From an uncultured Collinsella sp. (lineage in GTDB: Bacteria > Actinomycetota > Coriobacteriia > Coriobacteriales > Coriobacteriaceae), in the NCBI GenBank assembly GCA_958452935.1, contig CAUDVX010000004.1:19721-83720 (forward strand): 64,000 nt of DNA. Reading direction: 5' to 3'. Numbering within the stretch: position 1 is the first letter of the stretch; every line of letters begins with the position of its first letter. Positions 43,528-52,963 of the stretch are shown here, in pieces. Below the pieces are notes generated by a model. That model did not search any database and was not told the origin of the DNA. It was given only the letters and a program-made list of their open reading frames with translations. A program made the position numbers and the translations under genes.

Positions 43528-44556
43528 TTGGATTTGAAAACCTATTGCAAAAACTACGTCTTCACGCGCCAAAAGGTTGCAGAAGCGCTTGAGGAATGGA
43601 AGAAGGGCGATTCCGGCAGGAAGAATGAGCACCGAATCCGAGAGGAATACGGCTCGGAATCGTCCTTCATCGACGTTATATGGCTTGAATTATCAACTGA
43701 AACACTGGAATTCGAGTCGATCAGAACGCATGTAAAGCACGACCCGAATTCAGGCAAGTTGCGCGAAATCAGCGTCGAGAGTGTCAAACGCCAAGTTTGC
43801 AACTACCTGTGCGTCAATGCGCTCGAGCCCCTGCTGTCGGCTAAAGTCGGCTTCTGGCAAGTCAGCGGCGGCGTTAAGGGCAAGGGTGCAGCCCTCGGCA
43901 TGCGTAAGCTCAAGCGGGCGATTCGGCGCTATCTACTGCACGTCCACGTTGACATACGAAACTGTTACGGCTCCATGCGAACAGAGATGGTCTTTGAGCT
44001 TGCAGCACGTTACGTGCGAAACCACAAAGTGCTCTATCTGCTCTATACGCTGCTATCGAGCATGGGTGAAGTGCTTATTCTCGGTAGCTATCTATCGCTG
44101 CGACTGGCCGCTTTCGTCATCTCGTTCGCCTATCACGCAATCGAAGGCGTTGGGACGGTAAGGCGCGGCAAGCGCACGAATCTAGTAGGTTGTCAGGTCT
44201 GGTACGCAGATGACGGCTATTTGCTTGGCAACTCTAAAAAAGCGCTGAAAAGAGCAGTCATGCTCATCGCTCGCGTGCTCGCAGGCTTCGGTCTTGAACT
44301 TAAGCCTTGGAAGATCATGCATAACGGCGTTGAGCAAATCGATTTCGCGGGTTATCGAATTTGGGCAAAGCACGTCGATTTGCGGAAGCGACTTTGGAAG
44401 CGTCTCCGCCGCGCGTTTTTCCGATTTGACAAACGAAGAACGCCGAGACTTGCCCGCCGTGTGTGCTCGTACTTTGGGTGGATGAAGACGGCGGAGATGG
44501 AAGAGCAATTAGTTGTACGTCAAAGAGTGTTCAACGCGGCAAGAGCCGCGAGTTAG
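43528..44556 (+). CDS. DGR-type reverse transcriptase
   Basis: A 342-residue reverse transcriptase. Catalytic motifs: VHVDIRNCYGSM (first Asp, about residue 147), LILGSYLSLRLAAFV in place of the usual QGSP motif (about 190), WYADDGYLLG with the YADD box (about 230), then LELKPWKIM and FAGYRIWA. No maturase or endonuclease domain follows, unlike group II introns. The protein is highly basic. TTG 43528 is a likely start, with weak AAGAG upstream. Error-prone copying of template adenines is inferred from the VR/TR pattern. Confidence 0.93.
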   Translation: MDLKTYCKNYVFTRQKVAEALEEWKKGDSGRKNEHRIREEYGSESSFIDVIWLELSTETLEFESIRTHVKHDPNSGKLREISVESVKRQVCNYLCVNALEPLLSAKVGFWQVSGGVKGKGAALGMRKLKRAIRRYLLHVHVDIRNCYGSMRTEMVFELAARYVRNHKVLYLLYTLLSSMGEVLILGSYLSLRLAAFVISFAYHAIEGVGTVRRGKRTNLVGCQVWYADDGYLLGNSKKALKRAVMLIARVLAGFGLELKPWKIMHNGVEQIDFAGYRIWAKHVDLRKRLWKRLRRAFFRFDKRRTPRLARRVCSYFGWMKTAEMEEQLVVRQRVFNAARAAS

Positions 44557-44564
44557 GAGAAAAC

Positions 44565-44924
44565 ATGATTGTTAAAGCCGAGCGCACTGGCGAAGCGCCG
44601 GAATCTGTCGAGGTTATCGGCCAGAATGTCTGGCTGCGCAAGAATATCGAGACTTCTACACGCGAGGTCGGTTTGAACGATTCCGACACGGCCCCGGAAA
44701 CTGTATACAGGTATGACGAGGTGTATTTCGTCGATTGCGGCTTTCCGACCGTCGAGAGCGTGCGTGAAAGCTTCGACGAGCTTTGGAGCGTCCATGCAGC
44801 AGACGGAATGCCCGATTCGGCGCGAATCGACGACGCTATCAGGCGGTTGGAGGCGGTCAAGGCATCTCTTGCGGATACCAACGCAGCGCTTCTCGAAATC
44901 GGCGACATTGTTGGCGGTGAGTAG
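44565..44924 (+). CDS. Hypothetical phage protein after the DGR
   Basis: A 119-residue acidic protein, AGGAG before ATG 44565, 8 bp after the RT stop. The first half is beta-like and the second a helix (RRLEAVKASLADTNAALLEIG). It resembles small genes between fiber and holin in other siphophages. Its acidity and fold argue against it being Avd, which is a basic helical bundle. Confidence 0.55.
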   Translation: MIVKAERTGEAPESVEVIGQNVWLRKNIETSTREVGLNDSDTAPETVYRYDEVYFVDCGFPTVESVRESFDELWSVHAADGMPDSARIDDAIRRLEAVKASLADTNAALLEIGDIVGGE

Positions 44925-44926
44925 CG

Positions 44927-45043
44927 ATGGCGAAGATCTACTACGAAGCCGTCATGGATGACAGGCGTACCGTCGAGAGCGTACCAAAGCTTTGGCGTGC
45001 CGCCGTGCAGAAGATGATCGATGACAATGCGAAGGAGAAATAA
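44927..45043 (+). CDS. XkdX-like small protein
   Basis: 38 residues starting at ATG 44927. The pattern MAKIYYEAV with LWRAAVQKMI resembles the XkdX family found before holins. Its stop overlaps the holin start (TAATG), supporting expression. Confidence 0.6.
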   Translation: MAKIYYEAVMDDRRTVESVPKLWRAAVQKMIDDNAKEK

Positions 45044-45459
45044 TGGGAGCTATCTACACGTTCACGGAGCAGCAGATCTGGGCAATCGGCGGCGCATTCC
45101 TGATGATGCTTATCGACATGGTTACAGGCATCGCCCAGGCAATTTACAACCGTAGTTTTAAGTCTTCGACGATGCGCCGCGGCTTGTGTCATAAGGCAAC
45201 GCTTTCCCTTATCATCATGCTGGTTATATGTATCGAGATTCTAAGCTCGCATATCGTTGGACTGAATTTCGGTGGTATTACCGTCTATGTCGTTTGCATC
45301 GCCATCATCGGCATGGAGTTCGCTTCTATCCTCGAAAACATCAAGCAGGCTTATCCAGAGCTTGCCGATACGCCCATCATGAAGATTTTCGAGCACGCCA
45401 ACGTTGACACTGACGATATTACGAAGGCGATTGCCGATGAAGTCGCGAAGCGCGGCTAG
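45043..45459 (+). CDS. Phage holin (holin_4/TcdE-like)
   Basis: A 138-residue membrane protein with about three to four hydrophobic segments. MMLIDMVTGIAQAI and the cytosolic SSTMRRGLCHKA are typical of the toxin-secretion/lysis holin family. It would open the membrane for the endolysin. It is followed with overlap by a peptidase-like gene and then the lysozyme. Confidence 0.9.
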   Translation: MGAIYTFTEQQIWAIGGAFLMMLIDMVTGIAQAIYNRSFKSSTMRRGLCHKATLSLIIMLVICIEILSSHIVGLNFGGITVYVVCIAIIGMEFASILENIKQAYPELADTPIMKIFEHANVDTDDITKAIADEVAKRG

Positions 45460-46132
45460 GATGCGGATTGCCGTCGCACTACTGCTTGGCTTCGCGGTAG
45501 GAATGGGCTTGTGGTTCGTGTTGACTATCAACCACGTTGGCAGAGATACGGCAGCATTTGGGAAAGCCTATAACCAAGGCTATAGCGATGGTTATACGGC
45601 GGCTTTTCCTGTTTATGAAAAAAAGACGAGTGCGAAGAGCGGTTGTATGCCGCTCTTTCTGCAAAAAGACCCTCAATGGGCTAACGTCGCTTACTCGGAC
45701 GAAACCATAGGCACGTACGGTTGCGGCCTTACGGCTGCTGCGATGGCCTTGAGCTACCTCAACGGGAACGAGATCACGCCAGACCTGCTGGCAGCTTTCG
45801 TCGGCGAAAGCTGCCTGACCGACCGGGTTAACGACATGGCCAAGTTCAGCGCCTATCTAGCGAAGACCTATCATTTCGAAGCCCGTGACACGTTTTGGGG
45901 CACGGGCGAAGCCCTCAAGGCCGTCGATGACGGCTGGATCGTCTTCGCAGGCGTTACCGGAACCCTTGGCGAGCGCTCTTACGGCTCGCACGTCGTGATG
46001 ATTTGGCGCGAGAACACCGACGGTACCTACGCGCTCCGCGACCCTGATGACGGCACCAATTCAATCCATGCATGGACAGCCGACGAGCTTAACGCCGTTA
46101 CTTTCACACAATTCAATGCAATTAAGAGGTGA
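45437..46132 (+). CDS. Membrane-anchored C39-like cysteine peptidase domain protein
   Basis: A 231-residue protein. A signal anchor (IAVALLLGFAVGMGLWFVL) near residues 10-30 is followed by a linker and a papain-like C39_2 domain: CMPLFLQKDPQWANV, TYGCGLTAAAMALSYLNG with the catalytic Cys, and GSHVVMIWRE with the His. ATG 45437 overlaps the holin gene; ATG 45461 is an alternative. Placed in the lysis cassette, it may cleave cell-wall peptides or act as a spanin-like aid, but this is inference. Confidence 0.7.
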   Translation: MKSRSAARMRIAVALLLGFAVGMGLWFVLTINHVGRDTAAFGKAYNQGYSDGYTAAFPVYEKKTSAKSGCMPLFLQKDPQWANVAYSDETIGTYGCGLTAAAMALSYLNGNEITPDLLAAFVGESCLTDRVNDMAKFSAYLAKTYHFEARDTFWGTGEALKAVDDGWIVFAGVTGTLGERSYGSHVVMIWRENTDGTYALRDPDDGTNSIHAWTADELNAVTFTQFNAIKR

Positions 46133-46137
46133 TGCAG

Positions 46138-47163
46138 ATGACCATGAAGGGCATCGATATTGCAGACTGGCAAAAGAACCTTAATCTCGATTCAATCGAA
46201 TACGATTTTGTCATCATCAAAGGAACCCAGGGCACCAATTACGTCAATACGTTTTGTGACGCGTTTGTGCAAAAGGCTATCAAGGCGGGTAAGCTCTGGG
46301 GCTTCTACCATTTCATGAATATGGATGATCCTATCAAGCAGGCGGATCACTTCTATCAGAACTGTAAAAACTATTTCGGCAAAGGTATTCCCGTGCTCGA
46401 TTATGAGGACGGCGGCAGAATCGGCACGGACGGTGCCAAGAAATTCCTTGACCGCATCTATGCGCTTACTGGCGTGAGGTGTCTCTTGTATACCTACCGC
46501 AACCTCACCAAAGAGGAAGATTGGTCTAAGATTGCGCCCAACCACGCCCTCTGGGTTGCCCAGTATGCCAACGAGAATCAGACTGGATACCAGGATTCGC
46601 CATGGCTTCCGGATGGCGGCTTTGGTGCTTGGAATACATGTGTGATGCACCAGTATTCTTCGCACGGTAGGCTATCTGGGTACAACGGCAACCTTGATCT
46701 TGACATTGCCTTCATGGACGCTGCCGCCTGGTCGCGTTATGCGAAGCCCAGCACCTACAATGCGCCGGCTGCGACTGCCTATGAGAATAGTGGTAGCACC
46801 GCCGACCTTGCGGCAGACGTAATGCGAGGGAAGTATGGCAACGGTGACGAGCGCAAGGCCAAACTTGGTGCTCGATTCAACGAGGTGCAAGACCTAATCA
46901 ATCGCACGGCCACCGCAAGCGCCGACGATCTTGCAGCGGATGTGCTCAACGGCAAGCTCGGCAACGGTGAGACGCGCAAGGTAATTCTTGGCACCCGCTA
47001 TGACGAGGTTCAAGCTGTGGTCAATTCCCGCGTCAACGCCGTAGACATCGACGCCCTTGCACGCGCCGTCATTCGCGGCGAGTACGGCAACGGTGACGAG
47101 CGCAAGGCCAGGCTTGGCGCTAACTTTGATGCTGTGCAAAAACGAGTAAACGAGCTTCTTTAA
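46138..47163 (+). CDS. GH25 lysozyme endolysin with three CW_7 repeats
   Basis: A 341-residue endolysin. The N-terminal 195 residues are a GH25 muramidase: GIDIADWQ (Asp) and VLDYEDGG (Asp/Glu). Then come three CW_7 (Cpl-7-type) wall-binding repeats, each with GNGDERKA- or GNGETRKV-like cores. ATG 46138 was chosen at 7 bp from GAGGTG. It cuts peptidoglycan glycan strands at lysis. A strong terminator follows, closing the late operon. Confidence 0.95.
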   Translation: MTMKGIDIADWQKNLNLDSIEYDFVIIKGTQGTNYVNTFCDAFVQKAIKAGKLWGFYHFMNMDDPIKQADHFYQNCKNYFGKGIPVLDYEDGGRIGTDGAKKFLDRIYALTGVRCLLYTYRNLTKEEDWSKIAPNHALWVAQYANENQTGYQDSPWLPDGGFGAWNTCVMHQYSSHGRLSGYNGNLDLDIAFMDAAAWSRYAKPSTYNAPAATAYENSGSTADLAADVMRGKYGNGDERKAKLGARFNEVQDLINRTATASADDLAADVLNGKLGNGETRKVILGTRYDEVQAVVNSRVNAVDIDALARAVIRGEYGNGDERKARLGANFDAVQKRVNELL

Positions 47164-47165
47164 CT

Positions 47166-47202
47166 AAAATGCCCGCGCCCTGTAATGGGGCGCGGGCATT
47201 TT
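47166..47202 (+). terminator. Late-operon terminator
   Basis: AAAATGCCCGCGCCC (47166-47180) pairs with GGGCGCGGGCATTTT (47188-47202), 3 bp after the endolysin stop. Confidence 0.9.
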
Positions 47203-47229
47203 GCGTTTAGGGGACATGGCAACAAGTCT

Positions 47230-47406
47230 CTAACGGTTCATGTCCTCTCGAATCAAGTTCTTGATGTACTCGGTTGTATTGTCCTGCTCCTTGAGCCATT
47301 TATATATACTCTCGTCGTACTCGTTAGGGTAAAAGCGTATGACAAGCTGTTTCACCGACCTTTTGCGGTAGGAGGATGTTGCGCGTCTTTGCGCTTCGGT
47401 TGCCAT
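47230..47406 (-). CDS. Small lysogeny-operon protein, RHH-like
   Basis: 58 residues from ATG 47406 (47469 is possible). SVKQLVIRFYPNEYDESIYKWLKEQDNTTEYIKNLI looks like a ribbon-helix-helix protein, a type common at prophage ends. It is translationally coupled to the 27-residue frame upstream. It may regulate the operon's own promoter. Confidence 0.6.
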   Translation of the reverse strand: MATEAQRRATSSYRKRSVKQLVIRFYPNEYDESIYKWLKEQDNTTEYIKNLIREDMNR

Positions 47407-47407
47407 T

Positions 47408-47491
47408 TCATTCACCGCGCTTTTCTCTGGCCTTGCGCCAGATGCGAAACGAGATAAACGAGATGACAAAAGCTATAATGCCTGTTTTCAT
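47408..47491 (-). CDS. 27-residue membrane peptide
   Basis: Starts at ATG 47491 behind AGGAG. A hydrophobic helix (GIIAFVISFISF) is followed by a very basic tail. The stop TGA lies one base from the next start. Function unknown. Confidence 0.5.
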   Translation of the reverse strand: MKTGIIAFVISFISFRIWRKAREKRGE

Positions 47492-47555
47492 CGCTGCACT
47501 CCTGATGTAAGATGATTCTGGCTAGCGGGGCACTGCCTAAGCAGCGCCCCTTGCC

Positions 47556-47690
47556 CTACCTAGACCTCTTTGCGTGCTTTCCGGGCTTGCGAGAGGTCTT
47601 TTTCTTTAGGGCTTCGATTCCTTCATCCAGCGCCTTTGCCAGTAGCACGCTGATGACAACAATCGTTAAGTCCCATATTTTGTCATCCAT
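47556..47690 (-). CDS. 44-residue membrane-associated protein
   Basis: Starts at ATG 47690 behind a perfect AAAGGAGGTG. One hydrophobic segment (LTIVVISVLLAKAL) precedes a basic tail (KKKTSRKPGKHAKRSR). First gene of the leftward right-end operon, downstream of a strong promoter. Function unknown; possibly a lysogenic-conversion factor. Confidence 0.6.
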   Translation of the reverse strand: MDDKIWDLTIVVISVLLAKALDEGIEALKKKTSRKPGKHAKRSR

Positions 47691-47722
47691 TTGAACCACC
47701 TCCTTTCTTTCTTACGTCTATT

Positions 47723-47751
47723 ATTATAAGGTATACCCCATAATAAGGCAA
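47723..47751 (-). promoter_or_regulatory. Strong leftward promoter with overlapping dyad
   Basis: On the minus strand: TTGCCT (47746-47751), 17 bp, TATAAT (47723-47728). A dyad centred on GGTATACC with arms TTATTAT/ATAATAA (47721-47746) covers it, an apparent operator. This AT-rich stretch contrasts with the rest of the window. Confidence 0.75.
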
Positions 47752-47876
47752 GCTCATATTGAATTTTGCTAACTTTTTTTCGAGCTAAACAGTGTTATTA
47801 TGCAAAACCAGTTAGTGGAGACTTTGATTTCGCGCCCGTTCGCGGCTATCGTAGGGTTCGCAAAGATTTTCTGAGG

Positions 47877-47891
47877 CTCCACCCTTGGATT
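47877..47891. other. attR candidate
   Basis: CTCCACCCTTGGATT repeats the attL sequence with one mismatch. A tRNA-type terminator starts 5 bp to the right, as expected for the original tRNA-Ala downstream sequence. Confidence 0.7.
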
Positions 47892-47895
47892 TGAT

Positions 47896-47926
47896 AAGCC
47901 GCTGACATTGTGTCGGCGGCTTTTTT
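47896..47926 (+). terminator. Displaced tRNA-Ala terminator
   Basis: AAGCCGCTGACA (47896-47907) pairs with TGTCGGCGGCTT (47911-47922), followed by a T run. Read with the tRNA 3' end, it would restore a normal tRNA-terminator unit after excision. Confidence 0.85.
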
Positions 47927-47945
47927 AAAAAGAAAGGGCAATACC

Positions 47946-48404
47946 ATGGCCGAGCTTGAGTCCCAACCACTGTCTGCCGAGGAGCGCGCCGAGTTGGAAG
48001 AGCTCCGCGCCGAGAAGGCTCGTCGCGAGGCCCAGGAAGAGGCGCGCCGCGAGCGTGAGGAGCTGGCCGCCCTGCGTGCCGAGCGCGAGAAGGCCGAGGA
48101 GGCCGCTGCGAAGGTTGCGCCCGCGCCCAAGCCCGCGCCTGCGCCCAAGCCCGCCGCCGCGAAGCCCGCGCCCGCCGCACCCAAACCTCAGCCCAAAAAA
48201 GCCGCTCACCCCAAAGCCGTCGAGCCCAAACCGAGCCGTGACGAGATGACCTTTGCCCAGCGCATGGTCACCTCCAAGGAGCCTACGGGCGAGAATGAGA
48301 TCCCCGGCATGGCTCCGGCTCAAAAAATCATCATCGTGCTCGCCCTCATCGCGTTTATCGTCTTTATGGTCTACACGATCACGGGCAGCATGGGCCTGCA
48401 CTAA
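47946..48404 (+). CDS. Membrane protein with charged and proline-rich N-terminal region
   Basis: 152 residues. The first 55 are highly charged coiled coil, 55-95 are AP/KP repeats, and a single membrane helix (IIIVLALIAFIVFMVYTI) closes the C terminus. ATG 47946 follows AAAGGG. It starts just after attR and the displaced terminator, so it is the first host gene. Function unknown. Confidence 0.65.
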   Translation: MAELESQPLSAEERAELEELRAEKARREAQEEARREREELAALRAEREKAEEAAAKVAPAPKPAPAPKPAAAKPAPAAPKPQPKKAAHPKAVEPKPSRDEMTFAQRMVTSKEPTGENEIPGMAPAQKIIIVLALIAFIVFMVYTITGSMGLH

Positions 48405-48486
48405 CCTGTTCGCGCCGGGCTCCATGCCCGCACGTCCGCCTCGCCCAACCCTTAACCTCTGCACAACACATCCGAAAGGTCGCCCC

Positions 48487-49992
<1,506 letters not shown>

Positions 49993-50095
49993 TCCGAGGG
50001 GGATGGAGAAAAACGGACCATTTTCGTCCGTCCCGCACCAGGTGCCCCGGCTGCCCCCGCTCGCCCGAACGCTCGACATCCGATTGGTTTGACGT

Positions 50096-51223
50096 ATGAC
50101 GACTTCTTATAAAACGATGGTGGTAAAGATCGGCTCGTCCACGGTGGTGGGCGCCGATGGCAAGGTCAACCGCGCCTTTATCGGCGGGCTTGCCGATCAG
50201 GCTGCTGCCCTGCGCAAGCTCGGCTGGCGTCTGGTCGTGGTAAGTTCGGGTGCCATTGCCTGTGGCTATCCCGTGCTGGGCTTCGACCGCAAACCGGTCG
50301 GCGATCTGCCGAGCCTGCAGGCATGCGCTTCGGCCGGTCAGTGCATCATCTCGTCGGCCTACGACGAGGAGTTCCATGCGCGCGACTTACTCACCTCGCT
50401 CGTGCTGCTCACGCGCCACGACACGGCGCGCCGTACGTCCTACCTGCACGCGCGCGACGCTTTGCTTCGCCTGGTGGAACTGGGTGTGGTGCCGATCGTC
50501 AACGAAAACGACACCGTCACCGTCGACGAGATTAAGTTCGGCGACAACGACACGCTGGCGGCGCTCGTGAGCTGTCTGGTTTCCGCCGACTTGTGCGTGA
50601 CGCTCTCGGACATCGACGGCCTCTACACCGCCAATCCGCACGAGGATCCGACGGCCGAGTTTGTCCCGGTCGTGCACAAGATCGATGCCAAGATCATTGC
50701 CTCGGCGGGTGATTCTTCGACCTCGGTGGGTACGGGCGGCATGATCACCAAGATTCGCGCGAGCCGCATTTTGATGACGGCCGGCATTCAGAGCGTGATT
50801 TGCTCGGGCGAGGAGCCCGATGCGCTCGTGCGCCTGGCCCGTGGCGAGAGCGTGGGAACCCTGTTCGATCCGCCGGCGGAGCGCCTGGATATTGCGCCGC
50901 GCAAGCTGTGGATCGCACTGGGTGACAAGGCACATGGCTCGGTAACGGTTGACGACGGTGCCGCGAAGGCGCTGGTCAGCCGTGGCTCGTCCTTGCTCGC
51001 GGTGGGTATTCGCCAGGTCGATGGAGAGTTTGCCGAGGGCGATGTGCTCGATGTGTGCGATCCGAGCGGTATGGTCGTCGCCCGCGGTATCGCCGAGGCC
51101 GATTCGGACGTGCTGGAGCTTGCTGCCGGCCGCCGCCAGGACCAGATCGCCGGCAACCGCCTGCTGGCAGACCTGGCCGAGAAGCCCGCGATCCATCGAG
51201 ATAATTTAATCGTCTTCGCCTAA
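50096..51223 (+). CDS. proB: Glutamate 5-kinase
   Basis: A 375-residue enzyme: ATP phosphorylation of glutamate, first step of proline synthesis. The amino acid kinase domain shows VVKIGSSTVVG (residues about 9-19), SSGAIACG, NENDTVT and GTGGMITKIRA. The C-terminal 110 residues form a PUA domain. The ribosome site before ATG 50096 is weak. proA lies 1.7 kb away, with an opposite-strand hydrolase between them. Confidence 0.95.
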   Translation: MTTSYKTMVVKIGSSTVVGADGKVNRAFIGGLADQAAALRKLGWRLVVVSSGAIACGYPVLGFDRKPVGDLPSLQACASAGQCIISSAYDEEFHARDLLTSLVLLTRHDTARRTSYLHARDALLRLVELGVVPIVNENDTVTVDEIKFGDNDTLAALVSCLVSADLCVTLSDIDGLYTANPHEDPTAEFVPVVHKIDAKIIASAGDSSTSVGTGGMITKIRASRILMTAGIQSVICSGEEPDALVRLARGESVGTLFDPPAERLDIAPRKLWIALGDKAHGSVTVDDGAAKALVSRGSSLLAVGIRQVDGEFAEGDVLDVCDPSGMVVARGIAEADSDVLELAAGRRQDQIAGNRLLADLAEKPAIHRDNLIVFA

Positions 51224-51264
51224 CCAATTGACGCTGCAAACGCCCCTAAGCGGCAATCTGACTT

Positions 51265-52851
51265 TCAATCGTCGGGCATGACCAAAAGGTCAATGCCCTC
51301 CTCTTTCACGTCACCTTGCTCGCTTAGGGGCGTTTTAGCTTTCCGTCCTCTACCTGCGGCATCGTCGTTGTCGGTACTTATTCGGCACTTGGGGACGTTC
51401 CTTTTGTGCCGGCAGTTGGGGACACTCCTTTGCTGGAAGATTCGGCGCAGGTCTCCGCGGTTGAGGGCTTCGTCGAAGAGGTGCTTGAATACCACGCTGC
51501 CGTGCAGGCCGTCGTGCTCGAACTTGTTGGTCACCCAGGCGTGCGAGTTGCCCACGCGGCTGAGCGTGTCGAGCTGCATGCCCGAGTCCACGTACATGTC
51601 ATCGAAGTACACGGCGGCTTGGAGTGGTACTTCGTTGCAGGCAAGTCGCTGCGGGTCGTAGATCTTGTCCCAGCTGGTGTCCTCCATCAGCAAGTCCATC
51701 GCCGGCTTGAAGGGCTTAAGTTCGGGCATCTGCTTAAACATCCACGGGAACATGGCCTCGCCGGTAAACATGAGCGGGCGCGCGAGTGTGTCGAACTCGG
51801 CACGATGAGCTTTCTCTTCTGCCGCGGCCCAGCGAGTGGGCATGGTGTCGCCGTCGGCGTAGATGAACTCCTGAAGCGTCCAGTACAGCGGGTTCGTGCG
51901 CGTGTTGGTGCGCTCGAAGGCGCGCATCAAAAAGCCATCGGATACTGAGGCACCGCAGCTCAGCGTGCCGTCGCCGTCAACAAAAGCGTGATCGATAATC
52001 CAATGCATGCGCTCAAAGCTCGGCTTCATGCCAAAGTCGCTGCCCATAAGCTGCAGGCGCTCCACCGTCATTGGCGAGCCGTCGGGCAGCACGGGCCTCT
52101 GCTCCTCAAGCGCATCGGCAAGAACCGCCACGCGCTCGACGTCGGCGGGGTAGCGGTCGTAATACTGCTGCGTTTTGGCGGCCATGCGCGGGAAGGTGTG
52201 CGCGTAGACCTCGCTGGCGCTCGCCGGGACGTGGGGGATGCCACCACAGGTAAAGCTCGCCGCCACGCCCTCGGGGAAGAGCGACAGGTAGCCCAGCGTC
52301 AAAAAGCCGCCGTAGCTTTGGCCGAGCGTGACCCACGGCTTGCCGCCAAAGCCCACGAGGCGCAGGTACTCAAAATCGCGCACGATGGAGCTGGCGAGGT
52401 GACGCTTGAGAAAGTCCGCCTGCGAGCGTGCGGCATCGGAGCCGGCCGCCGTCGCGCGCTCGCCCAGAGCCGCGATCGTGCGCCCGTCTACACAGCTGCT
52501 GCGCCCGGTGCCGCGCTGGTCGGGCAGGACGACGCGGAAGTGCTTGACGGCCTCCTCGATCCAGCCATCGCTTGTGGGCGACAGCGGACGCGGGCTCTCG
52601 CCACCGGGGCCGCCCTGCAAAAACAGGAGCAGCGGCAGATCGTCGTTGATGCGGTCGGGCGCGCAAACCACGCGGTAGAAGAGCTTGATGCTCTCGGGCG
52701 CGCCGGCGATGGGTGCCGGCATAGCGCCGCGGCGCATGGTACTGCCGACGGCCAACAGCATCGGCTCTAGGCCGCGCCAGTCAAGGGGGACGTCGATGCT
52801 GTGGTCTTCGACATAGAGGCCGGGGACGTGGTACGAAGTGATGAGGGCCAT
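51265..52851 (-). CDS. Prolyl aminopeptidase-like alpha/beta hydrolase with repeat-derived tail
   Basis: 528 residues. An S33-type hydrolase: FLQGGPGGESP (oxyanion), LPDQRGTGRSS, and nucleophile GQSYGGF. The His is probably in the DGLHGS segment near 460. It would release N-terminal proline from peptides, fitting its place between proB and proA. The last 55 codons run across and beyond a palindromic repeat (51382-51432), giving VPNCRHKRNVPKC and a hydrophilic tail; an insertion seems to have removed the original stop. ATG 52851 was chosen over 52932. Confidence 0.8.
   Translation of the reverse strand: MALITSYHVPGLYVEDHSIDVPLDWRGLEPMLLAVGSTMRRGAMPAPIAGAPESIKLFYRVVCAPDRINDDLPLLLFLQGGPGGESPRPLSPTSDGWIEEAVKHFRVVLPDQRGTGRSSCVDGRTIAALGERATAAGSDAARSQADFLKRHLASSIVRDFEYLRLVGFGGKPWVTLGQSYGGFLTLGYLSLFPEGVAASFTCGGIPHVPASASEVYAHTFPRMAAKTQQYYDRYPADVERVAVLADALEEQRPVLPDGSPMTVERLQLMGSDFGMKPSFERMHWIIDHAFVDGDGTLSCGASVSDGFLMRAFERTNTRTNPLYWTLQEFIYADGDTMPTRWAAAEEKAHRAEFDTLARPLMFTGEAMFPWMFKQMPELKPFKPAMDLLMEDTSWDKIYDPQRLACNEVPLQAAVYFDDMYVDSGMQLDTLSRVGNSHAWVTNKFEHDGLHGSVVFKHLFDEALNRGDLRRIFQQRSVPNCRHKRNVPKCRISTDNDDAAGRGRKAKTPLSEQGDVKEEGIDLLVMPDD
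51382..51432. repeat. GGGGACGTTC/GGGGACACTC repeat, left half
   Basis: Matches the left half of the element at 6613-6722: CGGCACTTGGGGACGTTCCTT, then GTGCCGGCA and TTGGGGACACTCCTT. Its right half is missing. It lies inside the C-terminal coding region of the hydrolase. Confidence 0.8.
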
Positions 52852-52963
52852 GCGGTACTTCCGTTCGTTGCGGTGTTTCGGGTTGACCAATTCTACCGCC
52901 GCGGGCGAGGCCATGCGCAAATCGGCTACCATGGTTGCAAACTTCTAGGAGAAAGGGCCGCCT

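Larger units (their letters stand above)
15888..47891. mobile_element. HK97-type siphovirus prophage integrated at tRNA-Ala
   Basis: About 32.0 kb between 15-bp direct repeats (one mismatch) at the tRNA 3' end and at 47877-47891. It contains recombinase, repressor switch, early genes, SSB/dUTPase, all structural modules of a long-tailed phage, a DGR, lysis genes and a right-end lysogeny operon. All expected modules are present and open, so it looks intact, though inducibility is not shown. Right of the repeat lies a second tRNA-type terminator, as expected for the original host sequence. Confidence 0.9.

Noticed and set aside
43401..43592. A 63-codon frame between template repeat and RT as a possible Avd
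   Set aside because: Too short, no helical-bundle character, no ribosome site, and it overlaps the RT start.
43528..44556. RT as group II intron, retron or abortive-infection RT
   Set aside because: No maturase or endonuclease domain or intron RNA ends, no msr/msd-like RNA, and an adenine-specific repeat pair next to it points to a DGR.
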